A stretch of 64,000 nucleotides of DNA, taken from contig JAWZSN010000002.1 of NCBI GenBank assembly GCA_033875255.1, positions 124,001-188,000 on the forward strand. Direction: 5' to 3'. Within the stretch, counting starts at the first letter, position 1; every line of letters starts with the position of its first letter. The translations under genes were made by a program, and so were the position numbers. Source of the stretch: Marinimicrococcus sp033875255 (GTDB lineage: Bacteria > Pseudomonadota > Alphaproteobacteria > Geminicoccales > Geminicoccaceae). Below, piece after piece: positions 17,321-26,247 of the stretch. The notes beneath the pieces were generated by a model, which was not told the origin of the DNA, did no database searches, and was given only the letters and a program-made list of their open reading frames with translations.

Positions 17321-18138
17321 GCGTTCTGGAGGGCAGGGGGCTCGTGCTGCGGCGTGGCGGCAGGCTGCTGGTCGATTCCGTCGACATCGCGCTCGAGCCG
17401 GGCTGCTTCACGGCGCTGATCGGCCCGAACGGGGCCGGCAAGTCCAGCCTCATGGGGCTGCTCTCGGGTGCGCTGCGGCCGGACGCCGGCGAGATCCGCT
17501 TCGCCGGGCGGCCGCTCGCGCGGTGGCGGCCGGACGAGCTGGCCCGGCGCCGGGCGGTGCTGCGCCAGCACGCCGAGATGGGCTTCGCCTTCACCGCCCG
17601 GGAGGTGGTGGAGCTGGGGCGCAGCCCGCACCGGGGGCACGGCGGCGCGCGGCCGGACGAGGAGGCGGTGGCCACCGCCATGACGATGACCGGCACGGCG
17701 GCCCTGGCCGCGCGCGCCTGGCCCACCCTCTCGGGCGGCGAGCGCCAGCGGGTGCAGATCGCCCGCATCCTGGCGCAGCTCCTCGGCGGCGGGGAGAGCC
17801 TCGAGGGGCGCTGCCTGCTCCTCGACGAGCCCACCGCGGCCCTCGACATGCGCCACCAGCAGGATCTGGTGGCGCTTGCCCGCATGCTTGCCGCACGCGG
17901 CTGCGCGGTCCTGGCGATCCTGCACGATTTCGCGCAGGCGGCCCGGGCCGACCGGCTGATGGTGCTGGAGGGCGGAAAGGCGGTGGCCTGCGGTGCGCCT
18001 TCGCAGGTGCTCGACGCCGCGCTCGCCCGCAGGGTCTTCGGCGTGGAGCTGGGCTGGGTGGAGGCACCGGACGGACAGAAAATTCCGGTGATGGCCGAGG
18101 GGCTGGCCGCCGGGCAGAGCCTGAGGATCGTGGCATGA
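17317..18138 (+). CDS. hmuV: Haem ABC transporter ATP-binding protein HmuV
   Basis: This 273-residue ABC ATPase has Walker A GPNGAGKSS (about 36-44), signature LSGGERQRVQIARIL, Walker B CLLLDEPTAAL and switch His in AILHDF. Its GTG start lies inside the hmuU stop (GTGA). It energises HmuU in the cytosol. Length and context match HmuV rather than siderophore ATPases. Its stop overlaps the next ATG. Confidence 0.94.
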   Translation: MSVLEGRGLVLRRGGRLLVDSVDIALEPGCFTALIGPNGAGKSSLMGLLSGALRPDAGEIRFAGRPLARWRPDELARRRAVLRQHAEMGFAFTAREVVELGRSPHRGHGGARPDEEAVATAMTMTGTAALAARAWPTLSGGERQRVQIARILAQLLGGGESLEGRCLLLDEPTAALDMRHQQDLVALARMLAARGCAVLAILHDFAQAARADRLMVLEGGKAVACGAPSQVLDAALARRVFGVELGWVEAPDGQKIPVMAEGLAAGQSLRIVA

Positions 18139-18542
18139 AGGGAAGGATCGGCGCTGGCCTGCTCGCCGCCGCACTGGCGGCAGGGGTGGCCCAGGCCCAG
18201 GACAGGATCGGCGTCGAGCTCAACAAGCTCGAGTCCCAGGAGAACGCCTGCCGCTTCTACGTGGTGACGGAGGGTAGCGCGGAGGCGCTGGAGAGCCTGA
18301 AGCTCGATCTCGTGCTCTTCGGGCGCGACGGGGTGATTGCCCGGCGGCTCGCGGTGGAGCTGGGGCCGCTGCGCGCGGAGAGCCGCAGCGTGAGGCTGTT
18401 CGATGTCGCCGGCATGAGCTGCGGCGATGTGGCTGACATTCTCGTCAACGACGTGCTGGCCTGCGGCGAGGGCGGCGATCCGGCCGCCTGCCTCGACCGG
18501 CTGGCACTCTCCTCGCGCGCCGACGTGGCGCTGGTGCGCTGA
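18135..18542 (+). CDS. Small exported protein of unknown function in the haem operon
   Basis: This 135-residue protein has a clear signal peptide (MKGRIGAGLLAAALAAGVAQA, cut near 21). The mature part is compact: VELNKLESQENACRFYVVTEG, then EALESLKLDLVLFGRDGVIARRL and SCGDVADILVNDVLACG, with four cysteines that could form two disulfides. I do not know a function. It overlaps hmuV by ATGA and sits 5 bases before exbB, so it is made with the uptake machinery and probably acts in the periplasm with HmuT or the Ton complex. This role is inferred from context only. Confidence 0.8.
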   Translation: MKGRIGAGLLAAALAAGVAQAQDRIGVELNKLESQENACRFYVVTEGSAEALESLKLDLVLFGRDGVIARRLAVELGPLRAESRSVRLFDVAGMSCGDVADILVNDVLACGEGGDPAACLDRLALSSRADVALVR

Positions 18543-18547
18543 CCGCC

Positions 18548-19231
18548 ATGGAACCGGCACTGGACGCGGTCCTGGGCGCTCCCGCCCAGGACCTCTCGCT
18601 CGTGAGCCTGATCCTCGCCGCCGATCCGCTGGTCAAGGGGGTGATGGCGATACTGGCGCTGGCCTCGGTGGCCGCCTGGGCGATCATCATCGAGAAGGCG
18701 GTGGCCATCGGGCGGTTCGCGCGGCAGGCGCGACGGCTGGAGGACATCGCCGGCGGCAAGGACCTCGACCGCGTCGCCTGCTGCGGCCTCGTGGCGAAGA
18801 TCCTCTCGGCCGGCCACCGCGAGCGGGACGATCTACCCGACGGAGGGGAGAGCCGGGGCGACTTGCGCGGGCGGATCGAGCGGGCGATGCGGGCGGTAGT
18901 GAGCGCCCGCCTGCGCGAGCTGGAGCCGGGCCTGCCGTTCCTCGCCACGGTTGGCTCGGCGGCACCCTTCATCGGCCTGTTCGGTACGGTCTGGGGCATC
19001 ATGAACAGCTTCACCGCCATCGCCGGCGCGAACGACACCAGCCTCGCGGTGGTGGCGCCGGGCATCGCCGAGGCGCTCTTCGCCACCGCCATCGGCCTTG
19101 CCGCCGCCATCCCCGCGGTCATCGGCTACAACCGTCTGGCCGCGGGCATGAGCCTCGCCGCCCGTCGCTGCAACGCCGCCATCGGCGAGATCGGCAGCCG
19201 GCTCTCGGCCCGCCGCCGCGAGGAGGGCTGA
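18548..19231 (+). CDS. exbB: ExbB/TolQ/MotA proton-channel subunit ExbB
   Basis: This 227-residue protein has three TM helices: about 28-52, 130-152 and 165-190. Family motifs are LPFLATVGSAAPFIGLFGTVWGIM and GIAEALFATAIGLAAAIPAVIGYN. With ExbD it forms the proton-driven motor for TonB. Proximity to tonB and the haem receptor makes ExbB more likely than TolQ. It is 5 bases after the small exported protein and 2 bases before exbD. Confidence 0.94.
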   Translation: MEPALDAVLGAPAQDLSLVSLILAADPLVKGVMAILALASVAAWAIIIEKAVAIGRFARQARRLEDIAGGKDLDRVACCGLVAKILSAGHRERDDLPDGGESRGDLRGRIERAMRAVVSARLRELEPGLPFLATVGSAAPFIGLFGTVWGIMNSFTAIAGANDTSLAVVAPGIAEALFATAIGLAAAIPAVIGYNRLAAGMSLAARRCNAAIGEIGSRLSARRREEG

Positions 19232-19233
19232 CC

Positions 19234-19695
19234 ATGGCCTTGGGACCGCACGGGATCGCGGGGCTGCATGGAGGCGGGCTCGACGAGGAGGAGGCCATCG
19301 TGGCGCCGGTGGCGGAGATCAACGTCACGCCCCTGGTGGACGTGATGCTGGTTCTGCTCATCATCTTCATGGTGGCGGCACCCATGATGCTCGCGGGCGT
19401 GCCCCTCGACCTGCCGAAGGCGGGCAGCTCTGCGGTGGTGCGCCAGGAAAAGCCGCTCATCGTCAGCGTGACCCGCGAGGGGAACGTTCATCTGGCAGGC
19501 GATGTCGTGGCGAACGGTGCGCTGAAGGCACGGCTGGACTCGCTGCGCGCCGAGCACGGCGATGCCATGGTGCATGTCCGCGGCGACCGCGGCGTCGACT
19601 ATGGCCGCATGATGTCGGTGCTGGCCGCTCTCGGCGAGGCCGGCTTCGCCAGGGTCTCGCTCATCGGCGAGGCCCGCCCGGCGGCGGGAAGCTAG
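19234..19695 (+). CDS. exbD: ExbD/TolR biopolymer transport protein ExbD
   Basis: This 153-residue protein has one TM (about 36-58). The conserved INVTPLVDVMLVLLIIFMV contains the proton-carrying Asp of the family. A periplasmic domain follows, with VHVRGDRGVDYGRMMSVLAAL. It works with ExbB to energise TonB. It lies 2 bases after exbB and 4 bases before tonB. Confidence 0.94.
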   Translation: MALGPHGIAGLHGGGLDEEEAIVAPVAEINVTPLVDVMLVLLIIFMVAAPMMLAGVPLDLPKAGSSAVVRQEKPLIVSVTREGNVHLAGDVVANGALKARLDSLRAEHGDAMVHVRGDRGVDYGRMMSVLAALGEAGFARVSLIGEARPAAGS

Positions 19696-19699
19696 ATCC

Positions 19700-20647
19700 G
19701 TGCGCCGGGCGCGCGCCCTTTGCGTCGGCCTGTCGCTGGCGGTGCATGGCGGCCTTCTGGCGGCGCTGCTGGCGCGTGCGCCGGAGCCGGGTGCGCTGGC
19801 CGAGGGTGCCGGCGGATTCCAGGTGGCGCTGGCGATGAGCGGTGGCATGGCGCAAAGCGAGGCTGCAACGGCGGTGGAGACCCCGGAGATGGCGCCCGTC
19901 GAGCCGACGGAGGTGGCGGATCTCGTGGAGAGCCCTGCGGCGCCGCCTGTCCCCCCGCCGCCGGTGATCGGGAGCGAGAAGCCGCCGCTCGTCACCACCA
20001 CCAGCACTGCCGCCGAGCCGGTGACGGCCAGACCCGCCGAGGCGGCGCCGGTCGAGCCGGAACTGGTCGAGACGCGTGCCGCGGAGCCGTTGCAGGCAGC
20101 GCCGCCGGAGCCGGTGCGCGCGACCCGGCCGCCCGCGCCGCCCCTTCCCGCCAGGCGGCCCCAGCGCCCGGTCCGGGAGGCGGTGGCGCAGGCCGAATCC
20201 GCAGCGACGCGGGAGAGCCCGCCGGCGCCGACCGCCGAGGCGGCAGCTGCTCGCGGTGAGCGCGACCAGGAAGCCGGCGAGCGCGCCCGCGCGGGCAGTG
20301 GCGGCGGCAGCGAGGCGGGGGAGAGCGGCGCCAGCGCCGAGGGCGGCGGCCAGCCCGGCCCGCCGCCGGACTATCTGCGCCGCCTCCAGGCCTGGCTCGA
20401 GCGCCACAAGGACTATCCGGGCCGGTCCCGTCGGCTGGGCCAGGAGGGCACGATCCTCCTGCGCTTCTCGATCGACCGCGAGGGGCGGGTACTGGGTCAT
20501 GCGGTGCTGCAGAGCAGCGGCCACGCCGCCCTCGACCGCGCCGCCGAGCGTATGCTCCAGCGCGCCCAGCCTTTGCCGCGGCCGCCCGCCGGGCTCGTCC
20601 AGGCACGGCTCGAGCTGACCCTGCCGGTCCGTTTCGCGTTGCGCTGA
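19700..20647 (+). CDS. tonB: TonB energy transducer
   Basis: This 315-residue protein has an N-terminal anchor (about 5-24). A long Pro/Ala/Glu-rich periplasmic linker follows (about 60-220), with PVEPTEVADLVE, PPVPPPPVIG and PVEPELVETRAA. The C-terminal TonB domain begins near YLRRLQAWLERHKDYP (about 227) and includes GTILLRFSIDREGRVL. It starts with GTG. It transmits motor energy to the haem receptor. It is the last gene of the nine-gene haem operon. Confidence 0.93.
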   Translation: MRRARALCVGLSLAVHGGLLAALLARAPEPGALAEGAGGFQVALAMSGGMAQSEAATAVETPEMAPVEPTEVADLVESPAAPPVPPPPVIGSEKPPLVTTTSTAAEPVTARPAEAAPVEPELVETRAAEPLQAAPPEPVRATRPPAPPLPARRPQRPVREAVAQAESAATRESPPAPTAEAAAARGERDQEAGERARAGSGGGSEAGESGASAEGGGQPGPPPDYLRRLQAWLERHKDYPGRSRRLGQEGTILLRFSIDREGRVLGHAVLQSSGHAALDRAAERMLQRAQPLPRPPAGLVQARLELTLPVRFALR

Positions 20648-20820
20648 CCGCCATGGCGGAGGCAGTCAGGCCTCTGGACATTTTCCACAGGACGTCGCGA
20701 TATGCGGCACCGCGGAAGCCGATCGGGCACCGCGGGAGTGCCGCCCAAGGGGCGTATCCTTCCGGCCCCGATGCAGGCACGATGGGGAGATGCGGCCGGG
20801 ACCACGAGCAGGAGAAGCGC

Positions 20821-21645
20821 ATGGGCGTCGTCGAGCGTCACCACGTGAGGATCGCGGGGCAGGGCGAGCCCGCCATGCTGTTCGCGCACGGCTTCGGCTG
20901 CGACCAGAACATGTGGCGTTTCGTGGCGCCGGCGTTCGAGCAGGACTATCGCACCGTGCTGTTCGACCATGTCGGGCACGGGGCGTCCGATCGCTCGGCC
21001 TTCAGCCGCAGCCGCTATTCCTCGCTCGACGGCTATGCCCGGGACGTGCTCGACATCTGCCATGAGCTGGGGCTGCGCGACGCGGTGTTCGTGGGCCACT
21101 CGGTGAGCGCCATGATCGGCGTGCTGGCGGCGATCCGCGAGCCGGCGCTGTTCTCGCGGCTGGTTCTCATCGGCCCCTCGCCCCGCTACACGAACGACGG
21201 CGACTATGTGGGCGGCTTCGAGCAGCGCGACATCGAGGAGCTGCTCGACGTCCTCGACGACAACTATCTGGGCTGGTCGGCCAACATGGCGCCGGTGATC
21301 ATGGGCAATGCCGAGCGGCCCGATCTGGGCCGCGAGCTGACCGAGAGCTTCTGCCGGACGGACCCGGACATCGCACGGCATTTTGCGCGGGTGACCTTCC
21401 TTTCCGACAACCGCGCCGACCTGCCGAAGGTGCGCACGCCGGCCCTCGTTCTGCAATGCTCCAACGACGTGATCGCCCCGCTCGAGGTGGGCTCCTACGT
21501 GCATCGCCACATGCCCGGCAGCAAGCTGGCCGTGATGAAGGCCACGGGGCACTGCCCGAACCTGAGCGCGCCCGAGGAGACGATCGCCCTGATGCGGGCC
21601 TTTCTCGCCGGCCGCGGCGCGGCGGGCGGCGATGACGCTGCCTAA
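20821..21645 (+). CDS. RsbQ-like alpha/beta hydrolase
   Basis: This 274-residue protein closely follows Bacillus RsbQ and the related KAI2/D14 receptor hydrolases. It has HGFGCDQNMWRFVAPAFE near 20-38, nucleophile Ser in VGHSVSAMIG, acid Asp in CSNDVIAP and His in TGHCPNLSAPEE. RsbQ-type proteins bind or process a small hydrophobic molecule and act on a PAS-containing partner. ATG 20821 has AGGAG about 6 bases upstream; the longer frame from 20653 lacks family similarity. It overlaps the next gene, a PAS histidine kinase, by 14 bases, which strongly suggests a functional pair. Confidence 0.9.
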   Translation: MGVVERHHVRIAGQGEPAMLFAHGFGCDQNMWRFVAPAFEQDYRTVLFDHVGHGASDRSAFSRSRYSSLDGYARDVLDICHELGLRDAVFVGHSVSAMIGVLAAIREPALFSRLVLIGPSPRYTNDGDYVGGFEQRDIEELLDVLDDNYLGWSANMAPVIMGNAERPDLGRELTESFCRTDPDIARHFARVTFLSDNRADLPKVRTPALVLQCSNDVIAPLEVGSYVHRHMPGSKLAVMKATGHCPNLSAPEETIALMRAFLAGRGAAGGDDAA

Positions 21646-22768
21646 CGCCATTCCCGAGGAGAGTGCCGAGGAGCTCTACGAGAACGCTCCTTGCGGCTAT
21701 CTCTCGACGCTTCCCGACGGCACCATCGTCCGCGCCAACGCCACGTTCCTGTCGTGGACCGGACACGGGCGGGGGGAGGTGCTGCAGCGCACCTTCCAGG
21801 AATTCCTGACGGTGCCGGGGAAGATCTATTACGAGACCCACTACGCGCCCTTGCTGGCGATGCAGGGCTTCGTGCGCGAGATCGCCTTCGATCTGGTCCG
21901 CAAGGACGGCAGCCGCCTGCCGGTCCTGGTGAACACGGCGCAGCGCCGCGACGCGGACGGGCGCCATCTGCTGAGCCGGACCACCCTGTTCGATGCCACC
22001 GAGCGGCACCGCTACGAGCGCGAGCTGCTGCAGGCGCGGCGCCGCGCGGAGGAGGCGGTCAAGATCAAGGACGAGCTCATCGCCATGATCGGCCACGACA
22101 TCCGCAACCCGCTGGCCTCGCTGGTCTCGGGCCTCCGGCTGCTCGAGCGCCAGGGCCTGTCGCCCGAGCAGGCACGCTATGTCGAGCTGATGAAGGCCAC
22201 CACCGGCTACGTGACGACGCTCACCGGCAACATTCTCGACATGAGCAGGCTCGAGGCCGGCGCCATGACCATCGAGAGCGCCCCCTTCGGCCTGCGCGAC
22301 ACGCTCGGCGCCATTGTCCGCGGTCTCGAGGCGCAGGCCTTCGAGCGCGGCCTGAGACTGTCCTTGCGGATCGATCCGGCCATTCCCGAACGGCTGGCGG
22401 GCGACCGGGTCAAGCTCGGCCAGGTCCTCGTCAACCTTCTGGGCAACGCGCTCAAGTTCACCGAGCGCGGCGGCGTCGAGCTGGAGGCGCTGCTGACGGA
22501 GCGGCGGGGGGCCCTGGCGAGCGTGCGGTTCAGCGTCACCGACACGGGGATCGGCATCGCCTCCGACCGCCTCGCGCACGTCTTCGAGGACTACTGGCAG
22601 GCCGGTGGCGAGGGCGGCTTCGCCCGGGGCGGAACGGGGCTGGGGCTGGCCATCAGCCGCCGTCTGGTGGAGCTGCTGGGCAGCCGCATCGAGGTGGCCA
22701 GCACGCCCGGCCAGGGCTCCGTGTTCAGCTTCACGCTGGGCCTGCGGGTAGAGGACGGGCAGCCCTGA
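21632..22768 (+). CDS. PAS-domain sensor histidine kinase
   Basis: This 378-residue protein has no TM segments. A PAS domain (about 14-125) starts with YENAPCGYLSTLPDGTIVRAN, followed by a coiled linker (ATERHRYERELLQARRR). The HisKA helix has phospho-acceptor His155 in MIGHDIRNPLASL. The HATPase domain has N-box NLLGNALKF, DTGIGIA and GGTGLGLAIS. Its PAS resembles the RsbP sensor domain, but the output is a kinase rather than a PP2C phosphatase. It overlaps the RsbQ-like gene by 14 bases. No response regulator is adjacent, so the target is unknown. Confidence 0.9.
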   Translation: MTLPNAIPEESAEELYENAPCGYLSTLPDGTIVRANATFLSWTGHGRGEVLQRTFQEFLTVPGKIYYETHYAPLLAMQGFVREIAFDLVRKDGSRLPVLVNTAQRRDADGRHLLSRTTLFDATERHRYERELLQARRRAEEAVKIKDELIAMIGHDIRNPLASLVSGLRLLERQGLSPEQARYVELMKATTGYVTTLTGNILDMSRLEAGAMTIESAPFGLRDTLGAIVRGLEAQAFERGLRLSLRIDPAIPERLAGDRVKLGQVLVNLLGNALKFTERGGVELEALLTERRGALASVRFSVTDTGIGIASDRLAHVFEDYWQAGGEGGFARGGTGLGLAISRRLVELLGSRIEVASTPGQGSVFSFTLGLRVEDGQP

Positions 22769-22870
22769 GAGGCTGCCACCCGTCCTTCCGGCAGGCTGGA
22801 GCGCTGGCGCACCGGCGGGGTCGGGGCGGGCCAAGCGGCACCGTTCTCGACATGCCGCCGGGGGCGCCTG

Positions 22871-23245
22871 CTAGACTGCCGCCGTGACGACCATCTCCAC
22901 CTTCATGTCCGGGTGGCCGAGGGTAACCGCGCAACAGGCACGCACCGTTGGACTGTCCTGATCCACCCAAGCGTCCCACACCGCGTTCATCTCGGCGAAA
23001 TCGTTCATGTCGGAGATCCAGACCTGGACGATCAGGATCCTCGATTTGTCGCTGCCGGCCAGCGCCAGACGCTCGTCGACGCGCTTGAGAACCTGCGCCG
23101 TCTGCTCGGCGGCCGACACGTTCGGCTTGAACGGGCGGTCCGGCGTCGCCGCGAAGTAGACCGTTCCGTTATGAACGGAGATCTGGCTCGCACGCGACCG
23201 GGTCCCGTCGCCGGCGGGATTGCGGCCGATTCGTTTGATGTCCAT
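22871..23245 (-). CDS. RidA/YjgF-family imine deaminase
   Basis: This 124-residue RidA-family protein contains the family-like segments YFAATPDRPFKPNVSAAEQT and RILIVQVWISDMNDFAEMNAVW. RidA proteins hydrolyse reactive enamine/imine intermediates to ketones. The usual Arg of the C-terminal motif is not obvious (PTVRACCAV carries one candidate), so activity is not certain. The start at 23245 has GGGAGAC upstream. It is the last gene of a six-gene minus-strand operon, 37 bases after a DadA-like oxidase that would make such imines. Confidence 0.9.
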   Translation of the reverse strand: MDIKRIGRNPAGDGTRSRASQISVHNGTVYFAATPDRPFKPNVSAAEQTAQVLKRVDERLALAGSDKSRILIVQVWISDMNDFAEMNAVWDAWVDQDSPTVRACCAVTLGHPDMKVEMVVTAAV

Positions 23246-23282
23246 CAGTGTCTCCCGAGTTTGGTTCAAACCACACGACCCC

Positions 23283-24560
23283 TCAAGCCGCCTGGGCATT
23301 GCGCCCGGACGCTCCTCGCTTGAAGCGGTCGATCGCGTAGCGTGCAGGGTCGAGGCCGGGTGCCTCGCGATTGATGAGCCGGGCAATCAGGCGAGCGCTC
23401 GGCGGACCTCCGGTAAGCCCGAAATGTCCGTGGCCCACGGCGAGAAACAGGTTCGGCCGGCCCGGGGCCTCGCCCAGGATCGGCAGGCTGTCCGGCGTCG
23501 ACGGGCGATGCCCCATCCAAAGGCGGGGCTCGCCGGTTTGCAGATCCGGGAAGATGCGCCGGGCGTGCTCGATCAGGGCAAGCGCCCGCTGCTCGTTCGG
23601 CGGCGCCTGCAACCCGCCGATCTCCACCGTTCCCGCCGCCCGGATCCCGTCCTCCATCGGCGTCAGCCCGAAGCCGAGATTCTTGACCGAGATGGGCATC
23701 CGAAGCTCGATGTTGGGCGACGGCATCATGGCGTGGTAGCCACGCTCGCTTTCCAGGGGAATGGTGATGCCGAGCGGGTCGAGCAGCTCCCGCGACCAGG
23801 CTCCGGTGGCGACCACGAGGCGCGGCGCCGTGCGATTTGCCAGATTGGTCATCACCATGTAGCCGTCGCCGCCGCGCGGCAGGATCTTGAGCGCGCGTTC
23901 GGCGATGATCTCGCCACCCGCCTGCAGGAGCAGGGCGCCCAAGGTCCGGACCAGCCGCTGGGGGCTTACCGTGAACCCGTTGCCGGGTACCAGCAGGCCC
24001 TGCGAGAGATCGCGCGCGATGCCGGGAAACAGCTGACGCAAATCGTCGGCGCCCAAACGCTCGATCCTGATTCCGTGCCGCTCGCACAGCGTCGTCTCGA
24101 TCTTCGAAGCGTCACCGTTGCCTTGCCAAAGGCGGACCTGACCGGTCGTCCGGATGAGATCGCGAAAGTGCTCCTCGCCGAGCAGCTCCCGCCAGCAGGC
24201 GAAGGCGTCCCGATGCAGGGCCCGCATGGCATCCGAGATCTCGAGAACCCGCGGCATGCGGCTGGCCTCGATCCAGCGCACGAGCCACGGCAGCGCGCGC
24301 GGAAAATAGCTCGGCCTTACCGCCAGCGGTCCGAGAGGGTTGGTCAGCCAGCCCGGCACCTTGCGTAGCATGCCCGGTGTGGCGATCGGCACGGTCTGGT
24401 CCGCGCTGATAAGACCCGCATTGCCGAACGATGTGCCGCCGGCCGGCGGGAGCGGGTCGATCACCGTGACGCGCTGGCCGGACCGCTGCAGATAAAGCGC
24501 AACGGAGAGGCCGACCACACCGGCGCCGAGAACGATCGTAGCAGGCTGCGTCTCAGTCAT
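23283..24560 (-). CDS. DadA-like FAD-dependent amino acid oxidoreductase
   Basis: This 425-residue protein begins with the dinucleotide-binding fold IVLGAGVVGLSVALYLQRSGQ (about 8-28) and ends with the DAO-family segment LFLAVGHGHFGLTGGPPSARLIA. It resembles D-amino-acid dehydrogenases, which oxidise amino acids to imines. The exact substrate is unknown. MTETQ at 24560 is preferred over the frame start at 24599. It lies 46 bases downstream of the importer permease and upstream of RidA, so it likely oxidises the imported solute. Confidence 0.88.
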   Translation of the reverse strand: MTETQPATIVLGAGVVGLSVALYLQRSGQRVTVIDPLPPAGGTSFGNAGLISADQTVPIATPGMLRKVPGWLTNPLGPLAVRPSYFPRALPWLVRWIEASRMPRVLEISDAMRALHRDAFACWRELLGEEHFRDLIRTTGQVRLWQGNGDASKIETTLCERHGIRIERLGADDLRQLFPGIARDLSQGLLVPGNGFTVSPQRLVRTLGALLLQAGGEIIAERALKILPRGGDGYMVMTNLANRTAPRLVVATGAWSRELLDPLGITIPLESERGYHAMMPSPNIELRMPISVKNLGFGLTPMEDGIRAAGTVEIGGLQAPPNEQRALALIEHARRIFPDLQTGEPRLWMGHRPSTPDSLPILGEAPGRPNLFLAVGHGHFGLTGGPPSARLIARLINREAPGLDPARYAIDRFKRGASGRNAQAA

Positions 24561-24606
24561 CGTCACTCGCTCTTGCTGGGTTTCGTCATGTCGGACCACG
24601 CGTCAC

Positions 24607-25407
24607 TTAGCCTTTGCCGCTCTTGGTCGCGCGGGCGTGCCGCAACAGCACATCGAGCACCAGGATCATCCCGGTAATCCCGATCAAGAAGGCGCTGACG
24701 GCGGCGATCACGGGCTCGACCTCGAGGTGCAGGCTGTTCCAGATGCGGACCGGAAGGGTCTGGGTTCGCACTCCCGCCAGGAAAAGCGAGATGATCAACT
24801 CGTCGAATGAAGCCAGAAATGCAAAGAGCGAGGCCGAGACGATCCCGGGAAAGGCCAGAGGTATGACCACCTTGGTGAAGACGCCCAGCCGGCTGCTGCC
24901 GAGACTGAGGGCGGCGCGCTCGAGATTGATGTCGACCCCCTGAAGCGTCGAAAGCAGAATCAGAAGGACTATCGGCAGGGCGATAATTGCGTGGCAGACG
25001 CCAATCCACAGGATGTTGCCAACCAGTCCAAGTCGCGCCGACATGAAATACAACGCAATTGCAGTGATGACATGCGGGACGATGATCGGCAGCAGCACGA
25101 ACGACAGCACCAGCTTCTTTCCCGGCATGGCGCTGCGGACAAGGGAATAGGCGGCAAAGAAGCCCAGCACGGTGGCGATCGTGCACGCCACCAAGCCGAT
25201 GAGGACGCTCGACCACAAGGCACGCCGCCACTGCGCGTCGCCGAAGAACGCATCGAACCAGCGAAGCGAGAACTGCTCGGGCGGAAAGCTCAGATAGCCC
25301 TGATCGCCGAAAGCCAGGATCACCAGGATGACAATCGGCGCGATCAGGACGAAACAGGCCGCACCGATATAAACGGGCAGGGCACGGACTCCGGGACGCA
25401 TCATCAT
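24607..25407 (-). CDS. ABC transporter permease, PotC type
   Basis: This 266-residue membrane protein has about six helices. The permease (EAA) loop is ERAALSLGSSRLGVFTKVVIP, of the spermidine/putrescine/iron class, followed by FLASFDELIISLFLAG, typical of PotC. It pairs with the PotB-like subunit, whose stop it touches at base 25407. The polyamine label is by family only; the DadA and RidA neighbours suggest another amine or amino acid. Confidence 0.9.
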   Translation of the reverse strand: MMMRPGVRALPVYIGAACFVLIAPIVILVILAFGDQGYLSFPPEQFSLRWFDAFFGDAQWRRALWSSVLIGLVACTIATVLGFFAAYSLVRSAMPGKKLVLSFVLLPIIVPHVITAIALYFMSARLGLVGNILWIGVCHAIIALPIVLLILLSTLQGVDINLERAALSLGSSRLGVFTKVVIPLAFPGIVSASLFAFLASFDELIISLFLAGVRTQTLPVRIWNSLHLEVEPVIAAVSAFLIGITGMILVLDVLLRHARATKSGKG

Positions 25408-26243
25408 CAGCCCCCCATCATCCGCCGCACATCCGTCACGCGATAATAGACCGCGTAGAGCAGAAGTGTGATGATCAATAGAAGAAGCGACATGATCGCC
25501 GCGCTCGTCCAGTCGAACGTGATCTCGACCGCGCGCTCGATAAGCATGGCGATCATCACATCCGAAGGTCCGCCCATCAACGCGGGCGTGATGAAAAAGC
25601 CGATCGATAGAATGAAGACGATCAGGGACCCCGACACCACGCCGTGAAAAGACAGCGGGAAATATACCCGAAAGAACGTGTAGGCACTGCCTGCCCCGAG
25701 GCTCCGGGCCGCCTGCACAAGACGTGGATCTATCGATTTCATCGAGGCGAAGATTGTAAGAATCATGTAGGGAAGAAGAACATAAACCATGCCGATCAGC
25801 ACGCCGGTCTTGTTGTAGAGCAAAGGCACTGGCGCGTCAGTCAAGCCAACCGCCATCAGGCCCTGGTTGACGAGCCCGTCCCGGCCGAGGAGCACCATCC
25901 ACGAGTAGGTTCTTACAATGACGCTCGTGAAATACGGGACGATGATGCAGAACAGCACCGCAGCAAAGCGCAGCCCGTTCCGGTTGGCGAGATAGTAGGC
26001 GATCGGATAGCCGATAAGCAGCACCAGGAGCGTGACCAGCAACGAGATCCAGTTGGTCGTCACGATGGTCGTCGCGACAGCCTTGGAGGTCAAAACGGCC
26101 ACGGCCCGATCGAGGAGGTTCTCCTCCGTGGCCAACGCCTGAGCGAAAAACCAGATCAGCGGACCGACAAAGGCGATCAGCAGCAGAGCCAGTGCAGGCA
26201 GGATCAGCCATGATCCATCATCGGCGCGACGTGCTGTGGTCAT
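25407..26243 (-). CDS. ABC transporter permease, PotB type
   Basis: This 278-residue permease has six helices. Typical PotB features are FAQALAT, YPIAYYLANRNG, PYFTSVIVRTYSWMVLLGRDG and the EAA loop VQAARSLGAGSAYTFFRVYFP. It is the second inner-membrane subunit of the importer. It starts 4 bases after the ATPase gene ends, consistent with a single transcript. Confidence 0.9.
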   Translation of the reverse strand: MTTARRADDGSWLILPALALLLIAFVGPLIWFFAQALATEENLLDRAVAVLTSKAVATTIVTTNWISLLVTLLVLLIGYPIAYYLANRNGLRFAAVLFCIIVPYFTSVIVRTYSWMVLLGRDGLVNQGLMAVGLTDAPVPLLYNKTGVLIGMVYVLLPYMILTIFASMKSIDPRLVQAARSLGAGSAYTFFRVYFPLSFHGVVSGSLIVFILSIGFFITPALMGGPSDVMIAMLIERAVEITFDWTSAAIMSLLLLIITLLLYAVYYRVTDVRRMMGG

Positions 26244-26247
26244 GGCG

